From Bacillus sp. USDA818B3_A (GTDB lineage Bacteria > Bacillota > Bacilli > Bacillales > Cytobacillaceae), in assembly GCF_009928415.1 (NCBI RefSeq), contig NZ_JAABNN010000003.1:588145-652144 (forward strand): 64,000 bases of DNA, given 5' to 3'. How positions within the stretch are numbered: the first letter of the stretch is position 1; each line of letters begins with the position of its first letter. The notes under the pieces are model-generated. The model made no database searches. It was not told where the DNA came from and saw only the letters and a program-made list of their open reading frames with translations. This document shows, in pieces, positions 57,392 to 64,000 of the stretch. A program made the position numbers and the translations under genes.

Positions 57392-58185
57392 TAAAGTTTT
57401 ATTTTATTGACATTGTTTACAGGTATGCCGAGCCATTGAGAGGCAATTTTTGAAAAAAGTCTTTTCGAACCTGTAGTGTAGAACTCGTGCTCCGGTTCTT
57501 CGTCACACTCGTCCAGCAAATCATTATATTGGAGAATGGCACTAATTTCTCGTGCGGTTTCGTCACCGGAACTAATGACCTTTACTTTTTCGCCCATGAC
57601 ATTCTTAATAAGGGGTTCAAGTAATGGATAATGGGTACATCCTAATATTAAGGTATCTAAATTTTGTTCCAACAGCGGTTGTAAGGATTCCTCTACAATT
57701 CTCTCAGGAATGGCTCCCGTATATTCTCCGCTTTCCACAAGAGGAACAAATTTTGGGCAGGCCTGACTAGTTACAAACAGCCTGCTGTTCAGCGATTTTA
57801 ACGCTTTTTCATAGGCCCCGCTTTTGACTGTTCCAAGTGTACCGATAATACCGACCCGGTAATTTTTGGTTTGTTTAATAGCGGCTCGGGCCCCAGGGTT
57901 AATCACCCCAATCACAGGAATCGATAATTCTTTCCGAATTTCGTCTAACGCTGCCGCAGTTGCCGTATTGCAGGCGATAACAAGCATTTTGATCTTCTTT
58001 TCTAATAGAAAAGAAGTTAGTTCCCAGGTAAACCTCTTTACCTCCTGCCTTGATCTTGGACCATATGGGCAGCGGGCAGTATCTCCTAGATAGATGATTT
58101 TCTCATTCGGAAGCTGCCTCATCACTTCTTTGGCGACAGTTAATCCACCGACACCAGAATCTATAACACCTATTGGTTGTTTCAA
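57391..58185 (-). CDS. racE: Glutamate racemase
   Basis: Makes D-glutamate for peptidoglycan. The 264-aa product has the two catalytic Cys motifs [12 protein letters not shown] and [11 protein letters not shown]. The open frame runs 24 codons into the marR-type gene, but the TTG at 58185 ([16 protein letters not shown]) follows GAGGCGAG and fits the family start. It follows ysmB by 13 bp, as in B. subtilis ysmB-racE. Confidence 0.94.
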   Translation of the reverse strand: MKQPIGVIDSGVGGLTVAKEVMRQLPNEKIIYLGDTARCPYGPRSRQEVKRFTWELTSFLLEKKIKMLVIACNTATAAALDEIRKELSIPVIGVINPGARAAIKQTKNYRVGIIGTLGTVKSGAYEKALKSLNSRLFVTSQACPKFVPLVESGEYTGAIPERIVEESLQPLLEQNLDTLILGCTHYPLLEPLIKNVMGEKVKVISSGDETAREISAILQYNDLLDECDEEPEHEFYTTGSKRLFSKIASQWLGIPVNNVNKIKL

Positions 58186-58198
58186 AAATCTCGCCTCT

Positions 58199-58651
58199 TT
58201 ATTCACGCATTTCTTGATGCATTTTACTAAAGTTGGATTGAAGAAGTAAGATTTCATCCATTGAAAAGTTTTTTAATACTTCATCTAGATACGCTTGGCG
58301 TTTCTTAATCACTTCATCAATGATTCTTTTTCCTTCTTCTAATAAATGAATCCGAACCACGCGCCGGTCGCTTGGATCTTTCACCCGTTCCACCAGCAGA
58401 TTCTTCTCCATTCGGTCAACTAAATCAGTCGTTGTACTGCACGCCAAATACATTTTAGTTGAAAGTTCGCCAATCGTCATATCTCCCTCTTCAAAAAGCC
58501 ATTGTAAGGCCACGAATTGTGGAGGGGTGATTTTGTAATTACTTAACATTTCCCTGCCCTTTTGCTTAATGATCCCAGAAATATAACGAAGGTCTTTTTC
58601 AATCGCAGCAATAATGTCCACTGTAACTTTTTGTGGATTTTCGAGTTCCAT
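58199..58651 (-). CDS. ysmB: MarR-family regulator YsmB
   Basis: 150-aa winged-helix regulator. The helix-turn-helix [35 protein letters not shown] and the [13 protein letters not shown] dimer helix are clear. Position next to racE matches B. subtilis ysmB. Target genes are not known from sequence; the 250-bp gap upstream is AT-rich and shared with the divergent YneR-like gene, where it could bind. Confidence 0.9.
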   Translation of the reverse strand: MELENPQKVTVDIIAAIEKDLRYISGIIKQKGREMLSNYKITPPQFVALQWLFEEGDMTIGELSTKMYLACSTTTDLVDRMEKNLLVERVKDPSDRRVVRIHLLEEGKRIIDEVIKKRQAYLDEVLKNFSMDEILLLQSNFSKMHQEMRE

Positions 58652-58897
58652 TTTATTTACACTCCTATATATTTGCTTCTCCTCAAGACAAATCTATTTA
58701 ATCGTGCTAATCCTTGTTGAAAATCTTAAAGCTTGTACTTATTTTCTACTTTTTCTGTTAAAATTTCAAGTTTGAAACTACTAATTGGCAGCACTCCTGA
58801 AAAGCTATTAAGCAAAACAAGTGTTATAATAAATTTATTTTAACAGATTAGTTCATAATATGTTCATGTTGACTATTAAAACAAAGGTGAGAAGAAG

Positions 58898-59200
58898 ATG
58901 AAAATAGGGATAAGCAATGACGCATTAAGATGGTTCAAGAATGAAGTTGAGTTAAAAGCAGGGGATCAAGTTAGATTCTACGTTAAGATTTATGGGAACA
59001 GTCCCGTTCAAGAAGGATTTTCACTTGCTTTCACAGTGGACAATCAGCCGATTGATATTGCTGTTAAAACTGAAATAGACGGCCTGACTTTTTTTATTGA
59101 AGGCTCAGATTTATGGTTTTTTAACGGCCATGATTTAATGGTTGAATATAATAACGAAATGGATGAATTGGAATTTAGTTATATCGTACCAGAGAAATAA
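58898..59200 (+). CDS. HesB/YneR-family protein without cysteines
   Basis: The 100-aa product is a HesB-like domain (MKIGISNDALRWFKNEVELK ... FSLAFTVDNQPIDIAVKTEI). It has no Cys at all, so it cannot act as an iron-sulfur carrier like A-type HesB proteins; the YneR branch is known for this loss. RBS AGGTGAG. A terminator follows at 59205. Confidence 0.82.
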   Translation: MKIGISNDALRWFKNEVELKAGDQVRFYVKIYGNSPVQEGFSLAFTVDNQPIDIAVKTEIDGLTFFIEGSDLWFFNGHDLMVEYNNEMDELEFSYIVPEK

Positions 59201-59204
59201 ATAA

Positions 59205-59240
59205 AAACCGGCATTGGACACCGATGCCGGTTTTACTATT
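59205..59240. terminator. Terminator after YneR-like gene and kinase
   Basis: Stem AAAACCGGCATTGG/CGATGCCGGTTTT with a short loop. It lies between the convergent YneR-like gene and the histidine kinase stop codon. Confidence 0.85.
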
Positions 59241-61100
59241 CTAATGAAGCCTTAGACTTGCAATCGGTAAGATTACTTCAATAATCGTCCCATGCTCATC
59301 ACTCCAAATATTGAAGCTGCCACTATGATTTTCGACGATTTGCTTAGAAATCATGATTCCAAGTCCGGTGCCGTCCTGTTTCGTTGTAAAAAAAGGTTCG
59401 CCGACGCGTTTTAAGATATCGGGTGACATACCAAAACCGGTATCCTTAAAAAAGATCTTCACCATATTACAACCGTATTCCTTTACTTCAATCGTGATAA
59501 ACCCGCCTTTAGGCATCGCTTCAACGGCATTTTTTAAAATATTAATAAACACCTGCTTTAGCTGGTTCTGATCGCACTTAATCGTAAAGGTATCAAAATT
59601 GTTGTATATCGTTTCGATTTGAATTCCATTTAACACAGCCTGTGTATCAATTAATGTCTTAATATTATCTAAGAGAGTGATGAGGTCCACCGCTTCAAAT
59701 TTTAATTCATGTGGTTTGGCTATGACTAATAATTCACTAAGGATTAGTTCAATCCTATCCATTTCAGACTGAATAATATCGAAATAGGAGTGATTTCCAT
59801 CCCCTTCAGTCTCCATTAACTGCAGAAACCCTTTGATCGCAGTCAGCGGGTTGCGCACTTCATGAGCAATCCCTGCCGCCAGTTGTCCAGCCACATTTAA
59901 TTTTTCCGAATTAAGAAGGAGCTCGTGCGTTTTTTTCCGTTCTGTTACATCACGAATAATAATATGTCTAGCCAAGGTATTCTGATAAAAAGTTGGAATC
60001 CCTTTCACTTCCGCGACAAAAACAGAACCGTCCAGCCGGAGCAATTTATACTCCATAAATTCGGTGACATTCCCTTCCATCACCGTTTTTTGACGAACTT
60101 TAGAAATCTCATGAAATTCGGGATGAACGAGGTCTCCCAGCGGTTTATTTAAAATATCCATTTTGCCCTGTGCCCCAAACAATTTAGCACCCGTTTCGTT
60201 TATAAAAAGGATGTCCGAATCTTTGGCAATAATGACTGCATCAGGTGAGTGCTCTACTAGGTCACGATAGGTCTCCTCGCGTCGTTTCGCTTCTTCCTCA
60301 CCCTTTTTACGTTCTGATATATCCCTAATGACACTGACCATTTCTAAAACGTGAAGAGTATCGTGAGCGATAATCGGCTTACTGAGTGATTCGACCCACA
60401 TATATTCGCCGCTTTTTTTCCGGACCCGATATTCTTCTCGTCCGCTCTCTTGGTTGTCAAGCACTTGTTTTCGGCTCTGAAAGGCTTTTTCAGCATCATC
60501 TGGATGGACAAACGATAAAATATTCTGCTTTATGACTTCATTTGGATCATAGCCGAGAATATATTCACAGGAAGGAGATACATAGGCAATTTCACCTTGC
60601 AGGTTCGTACTCACAATCACATCTAAAATATTATCGGTCAGAACCCGCTGCATCTCTTCTATTTTTCTAATCTCTTCTTTTTTTCTTTTTAATTCCGTAA
60701 TATCTTTCCCAATTGCGCGAACTCCGACGATTTGGTCCTCTACACTAATTGGAATGAACATGATATTCAAATCAAGAATTTGCTCGATTTTAGTGATGAT
60801 CTTCGTATCAAAGTTTGAAAAACGGCCCGATACAGCATTACTAAAATGATGGAACACTTTATTTATATGATCGATTGGAAAAAGAAATTGAAGTCTTAGC
60901 TCGTCCCCATTCAATGGTGAATAACCTGTTAATTGTTGGAATGCGGGATTCGATTGAACAACATGCCCTTCTATATCCAATACAAAAATACTATCTTCAT
61001 TGCGGGAAAATAGCGTCTCATATCTGCTGTGATTGTTTTTTAAATAATTCAGTAAAAGCATTCTTTTTTCATTTTTAATCACTTCAACAGGACTGTTCAT
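59241..61100 (-). CDS. Soluble PAS-domain histidine kinase
   Basis: Sensor kinase of the KinA/KinE type, 619 aa, without membrane segments. Three PAS domains (from about residues 35, 155 and 275; SIFVLDIEGHVVQSNPAFQQ, NILDVIVSTNLQGEIAYVSP, HSPDAVIIAKDSDILFINE) are followed by HisKA with H-box AAGIAHEVRNPLTAIKGF, then HATPase_c with N-box LKNAVEAMPKGG and G-box GTGLGIMISKQIVE. No response regulator is adjacent, as expected for phosphorelay kinases. It may feed Spo0F and thus Spo0B encoded in this window; inferred. The ATG has no well-spaced RBS; a later ATG (residue 14) is possible. Confidence 0.88.
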   Translation of the reverse strand: MNSPVEVIKNEKRMLLLNYLKNNHSRYETLFSRNEDSIFVLDIEGHVVQSNPAFQQLTGYSPLNGDELRLQFLFPIDHINKVFHHFSNAVSGRFSNFDTKIITKIEQILDLNIMFIPISVEDQIVGVRAIGKDITELKRKKEEIRKIEEMQRVLTDNILDVIVSTNLQGEIAYVSPSCEYILGYDPNEVIKQNILSFVHPDDAEKAFQSRKQVLDNQESGREEYRVRKKSGEYMWVESLSKPIIAHDTLHVLEMVSVIRDISERKKGEEEAKRREETYRDLVEHSPDAVIIAKDSDILFINETGAKLFGAQGKMDILNKPLGDLVHPEFHEISKVRQKTVMEGNVTEFMEYKLLRLDGSVFVAEVKGIPTFYQNTLARHIIIRDVTERKKTHELLLNSEKLNVAGQLAAGIAHEVRNPLTAIKGFLQLMETEGDGNHSYFDIIQSEMDRIELILSELLVIAKPHELKFEAVDLITLLDNIKTLIDTQAVLNGIQIETIYNNFDTFTIKCDQNQLKQVFINILKNAVEAMPKGGFITIEVKEYGCNMVKIFFKDTGFGMSPDILKRVGEPFFTTKQDGTGLGIMISKQIVENHSGSFNIWSDEHGTIIEVILPIASLRLH

Positions 61101-61313
61101 CTCTTACTTTCAGTTCCTTTCTCCCCAGATCATGCAAATTACCTACTTTAGTCTTAATTGTAAGTTTTACTGATAAAACTTTCAATATATTTCTACTATT
61201 TACCATCAACTATTATCACCGTGTTAATCTAGCAAAACAATTAAATCGCTTGAAGGTTTTTTCTTACAAGACAGGCAACTTACTTTTCGTTTATTTTTCT
61301 AAAAAACTTTTCA

Positions 61314-61353
61314 CAAAAATGAACCGGCCCCCCATTAGGAAGCCGGGTCATTT
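61314..61353 (-). terminator. Terminator after gerE
   Basis: Stem AATGACCCGGC/GCCGGTTCATT with a T run on the minus strand, directly at the gerE stop codon. The 213-bp gap to the kinase start holds nothing else recognised. Confidence 0.8.
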
Positions 61354-61578
61354 TTAAAGTTCTAGCTCTCCCATTCGAAGGAGCTCTACAACAGCTTGTG
61401 AACGCCCCTTGACTCCAAGCTTTTGCATTGCATTTGAAATGTGGTTCCTAACTGTTTTCTCGCTTATAAATAATTCACCAGCGATTTCTTTTGTTGTTTT
61501 GTCCTGTACTAATAATTCAAATACTTCTCTTTCGCGTTTGGTGAGTAATGGCTTGTGATTATATTCATTCTCCTTCAA
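61354..61578 (-). CDS. gerE: GerE, late mother-cell transcription regulator
   Basis: LuxR/FixJ-type regulator that acts with sigma-K on late coat genes. The 74-aa product is an isolated HTH domain ([48 protein letters not shown]), nearly identical to B. subtilis GerE. The start is a TTG after AAGGAGG, 9 bases away, as in other gerE genes. Probably sigma-K controlled; the promoter was not identified here. Confidence 0.97.
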   Translation of the reverse strand: MKENEYNHKPLLTKREREVFELLVQDKTTKEIAGELFISEKTVRNHISNAMQKLGVKGRSQAVVELLRMGELEL

Positions 61579-61724
61579 GTATTGTAACCCTCCTTGCCGT
61601 CGCCAGTAATGTATCGTGGGATGGGTATATATTTAGTCACCATATCTTATGTAAACGATACATTTGGAGTGACTATATTTACTTAAAGGAGAATGTTTTT
61701 TTATGAAGGAGTGACTCGCTTTTT

Positions 61725-62336
61725 TTACGATTTAATTAACTTTGCATAAATAATATATCGCTTTGGTGCATTTCCAACATAATGAAACGGATAACAAGTA
61801 GTTAGAATCAATTCTTCCTGCTGATTTTGCAGGGTAATGATGCTTCTGTCGTTTGACTTCACAATTTTTGTTTTTGTAATTTGATACGTAAAATCTCCGT
61901 TTGGCATTTGCATCTTTAGTTGATTTCCAATTTTCAACTCACCTAAATGGCGAAAAACGGTATCCCGGTGGCCCGATAACACAATTTGCCCGTTATCACC
62001 AGGAAAATAAGAACCTTTATAATGACCGACGCCCTTTTGAAGATCATCGGGGTCTGTCCCTTCTACGATGGCTAATTCTGCTTTCAGTTTTGGAATTCCT
62101 AAAATTCCTATTGTATCACCAGTAGATGGCGGCGTTTCCTTGTTGATTTTCTTTTTATCTGCAGCTGCAGGCTGTTTCTGGCTAATTAAAACTTTTGCTT
62201 GTGCCAGCGCGGATGTGGTTTGGAGCTTTGTTTGAGTAAATTGCCAAACGCCCCATCCCAATAGAATGAGCCCAGTCAATATAATGAACAAAGGAAGCTT
62301 TTTTTTCACGTTAAAATACCTGCCTTCTATCCTCAT
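61725..62336 (-). CDS. srtD: Class D-type sortase
   Basis: Membrane-anchored transpeptidase that attaches surface proteins to the wall. The 203-aa product has an N-terminal membrane segment (about 17-33), the catalytic His in VLSGHRDTVF, Cys in LTTCYPF and Arg in PKRYI. The class D (YhcS-like) assignment is from overall form. A GTG at codon 10 is an alternative start. No sortase substrate with an LPxTG-type tail appears in the window, so its target lies elsewhere. Confidence 0.85.
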   Translation of the reverse strand: MRIEGRYFNVKKKLPLFIILTGLILLGWGVWQFTQTKLQTTSALAQAKVLISQKQPAAADKKKINKETPPSTGDTIGILGIPKLKAELAIVEGTDPDDLQKGVGHYKGSYFPGDNGQIVLSGHRDTVFRHLGELKIGNQLKMQMPNGDFTYQITKTKIVKSNDRSIITLQNQQEELILTTCYPFHYVGNAPKRYIIYAKLIKS

Positions 62337-62392
62337 TTGTTCAAGTATAACAAAAAGTGCTCAAAAAGGACTAATGAAACTTCTGCCTTAAA

Positions 62393-62430
62393 CATTAAAA
62401 CCTTCTTTCCTATGTGAAAAGAAGGTTTTA
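62393..62430 (-). terminator. Terminator after sdhB
   Basis: Stem AAAACCTTCTTT / AAAGAAGGTTTT (imperfect) ending the sdh operon on the minus strand, 13 bases past the sdhB stop. Confidence 0.8.
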
Positions 62431-62442
62431 GTCGTCTATTTT

Positions 62443-63207
62443 TTAATAACCACTATCGCTGCCAAAGAAGTTTTTAAATGCCTGCATGGTTGCTGCACGG
62501 TTAACTGCAGCGATTGATGTTGTAATTGGAATCCCTTTAGGACATGCCTGCACGCAGTTTTGAGAATTCCCACAGTCCTGCATACCGCCATCTTCCATAA
62601 AAGCATTTAAGCGCTCCGCTTTATTCATTTCCCCAGTCGGATGAGCATTGAATAAGCGAACTTGGTTAAATACAGCCGGTCCCATAAAGTTTGATTTACT
62701 ATTCACATTTGGACAAGCCTCTAAACAAACACCGCATGTCATACACTTGGAAAGCTCGTATGCCCATTGGCGTTTTCGCTCAGGCATCCGTGGTCCAGGT
62801 CCTAAATCATAAGTTCCATCGATTGGAATCCATGCTTTAACCTTTTTCAAGGAATCAAACATTCTGCTGCGGTCTACTGATAAGTCACGGACCACAGGGA
62901 ATGTGTTCATTGGAGCTAAACGGATTGGCTGTTCTAATTGATCAACCAATGCCGAACAAGATTGGCGCGGCTTTCCGTTAATCACCATGGAACACGCTCC
63001 GCAAACCTCTTCAAGGCAGTTCATTTCCCAAGTAACCGGAGTTGTAGCTTTCCCCTGTGCATTTACGGGGTTTTTACGAATTTCCATTAATGCCGAAATC
63101 ACGTTCATATTCGGACGATATGGAATTTCAAAAGTCTCCTCATAAGGAGCAGCTTCTGGGCTGTCTTGACGAGTAATAATAAAAGTTACCTTTTTGTTTT
63201 CAGACAT
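62443..63207 (-). CDS. sdhB: Succinate dehydrogenase iron-sulfur subunit
   Basis: Electron-transfer subunit of complex II. The 254-aa product has the plant-type ferredoxin Cys set CLEEVCGACSMVINGKPRQSC near residue 65-85 and the C-terminal clusters CMTCGVCLEACPN and CVQACPKG for the 4Fe-4S and 3Fe-4S centres. RBS AGGGGGAG. Last gene of sdhCAB; follows sdhA by 21 bp. Confidence 0.97.
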   Translation of the reverse strand: MSENKKVTFIITRQDSPEAAPYEETFEIPYRPNMNVISALMEIRKNPVNAQGKATTPVTWEMNCLEEVCGACSMVINGKPRQSCSALVDQLEQPIRLAPMNTFPVVRDLSVDRSRMFDSLKKVKAWIPIDGTYDLGPGPRMPERKRQWAYELSKCMTCGVCLEACPNVNSKSNFMGPAVFNQVRLFNAHPTGEMNKAERLNAFMEDGGMQDCGNSQNCVQACPKGIPITTSIAAVNRAATMQAFKNFFGSDSGY

Positions 63208-63228
63208 GTTTCTCTACTCCCCTTTCTA

Positions 63229-64000
63229 TTAATGTTTTGTTGTGTAATCGCGTTTTCTTGGCTGAATTAACGAAACGTCGATTTCTTCGTAATGGAAAGC
63301 TGGAGCAGTTTTAGAATCAACGAATTTAGCCATCGTAGTTTTCATGAATTCCTCATCATTACGCTCAGGGAAATCAGGTTTATAATGAGCGCCTCGGCTC
63401 TCATTACGGTTCAATGCACCAATGGTAATTACACGGGCCAATTGCAGCATGTTCTGTAATTGTCTAGTGAACGCTGCTCCTTGGTTGCTCCACTTAGATG
63501 TGTCATTGATATTGATGTTTTGATAGCGTTCTAATAGTTCTTGAATCTTTTCGTCTGTTTGCTCGAGCTTGTCATTATAGCGGACAACGGTTACGTTATC
63601 GGTCATCCATTCGCCAAGCTCTTTATGAAGTACGTATGCATTTTCCGTACCATCCAAGGACATAACATCATTCCATTTTGCTTCCTGTTCTCTAACATGG
63701 CGATCAAAAACAGCAGAAGAAATGGAATCCGTGCTCTTTTCAAGTCCGTCAATATAGTTAACAGCATTTGGTCCTGCGACCATCCCGCCGTAAACCGCTG
63801 ATAACAAGGAGTTTGCACCAAGCCGGTTTGCACCGTGCTGTGAATAATCGCACTCACCAGCAGCAAATAACCCTTTGATGTTTGTCATCTGGTCATAATC
63901 AACCCATAGTCCGCCCATTGAATAGTGAACGGCAGGGAAAATTTTCATCGGTACCTTACGTGGATTATCGCCCATGAATTTTTCATAGATTTCGATAATT
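63229..64000 (-). CDS. sdhA: Succinate dehydrogenase flavoprotein subunit, 5' part cut by window edge
   Basis: Only the C-terminal 256 codons are in the window; the reading frame stays open to the last base, so the start lies beyond 64000. Visible are the substrate/FAD segment HYSMGGLWVDYDQMTNIKGL, GECDYSQHGANRLGANSLL (FAD and substrate binding), and the C-terminal SRGAHYKPDFPERNDEEF. Member of sdhCAB, upstream of sdhB on the same strand. Confidence 0.97.
   Translation of the reverse strand, partial: IIEIYEKFMGDNPRKVPMKIFPAVHYSMGGLWVDYDQMTNIKGLFAAGECDYSQHGANRLGANSLLSAVYGGMVAGPNAVNYIDGLEKSTDSISSAVFDRHVREQEAKWNDVMSLDGTENAYVLHKELGEWMTDNVTVVRYNDKLEQTDEKIQELLERYQNININDTSKWSNQGAAFTRQLQNMLQLARVITIGALNRNESRGAHYKPDFPERNDEEFMKTTMAKFVDSKTAPAFHYEEIDVSLIQPRKRDYTTKH

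Overview
This window comes from a low-to-moderate GC, endospore-forming member of the Bacillaceae. The gene content and order closely follow the Bacillus subtilis obg-spo0B-rpmA ... gerE-sdhB segment, and products such as GerE, L27, L21 and ClpX are very close to the B. subtilis proteins I know. An RNase E/G gene and a full type IV pilus cluster, neither of which I recall at this locus in B. subtilis, suggest a Neobacillus/Mesobacillus-like genus. The genus is inference. Almost everything is on the minus strand, so the window reads as a series of operons running right to left.

Layout, left to right: obg (partial), spo0B, rpmA, prp and rplU with an L21 leader; rng; a 52-bp tandem hairpin repeat; spoIVFB-spoIVFA; minD-minC; mreD-mreC-mreB; radC, split by a group II intron; maf; a large inverted-repeat element; spoIIB; a type IV pilus operon (pilOMN, prepilin peptidase, pilA, pilC, pilT, pilB, a VanW/G5 protein, an acidic membrane protein); a divergent minor-pilin operon; folC-valS with a T-box; a small membrane protein; ysxE-spoVID; hemL-B-D-C-X-A; a LiaI-like membrane protein; a 21-bp repeat array; ysxC-lonA, lonB, clpX, tig; ysoA; an NlpC/P60 hydrolase; two small unknown ORFs; a cold-shock protein; tRNA-Arg; ysnB-rdgB-(second 21-bp array)-rph; gerM; racE-ysmB; a YneR-like protein; a PAS histidine kinase; gerE; a sortase; and sdhB-sdhA (partial).

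How it fits together: much of the window serves sporulation and germination (spo0B phosphorelay, spoIVFA/FB pro-sigma-K processing, spoIIB engulfment, ysxE/spoVID coat, gerM, gerE), shape and division (mreBCD, minCD, maf), tetrapyrrole synthesis (hem operon), protein quality control (lonA, lonB, clpX, tig) and housekeeping translation. The accessory layer lies between radC and folC. A retrohoming-type intron interrupts radC exactly inside its JAMM metal motif, in the splice-competent orientation. A complete type IV pilus machine with a retraction ATPase occupies the place where B. subtilis keeps only comC.

The most notable signals are: the radC intron, with intact domains V and VI, a matching EBS1 and a frameshifted HNH tail on its reverse transcriptase; two separate 21-bp-period arrays that share a GCSGATAA core and heptapeptide coding potential; the 52-bp hairpin array; the 274-bp inverted-repeat element; and Thr/Ser/Asn/Gln-rich linkers shared by three proteins of the pilus operon.
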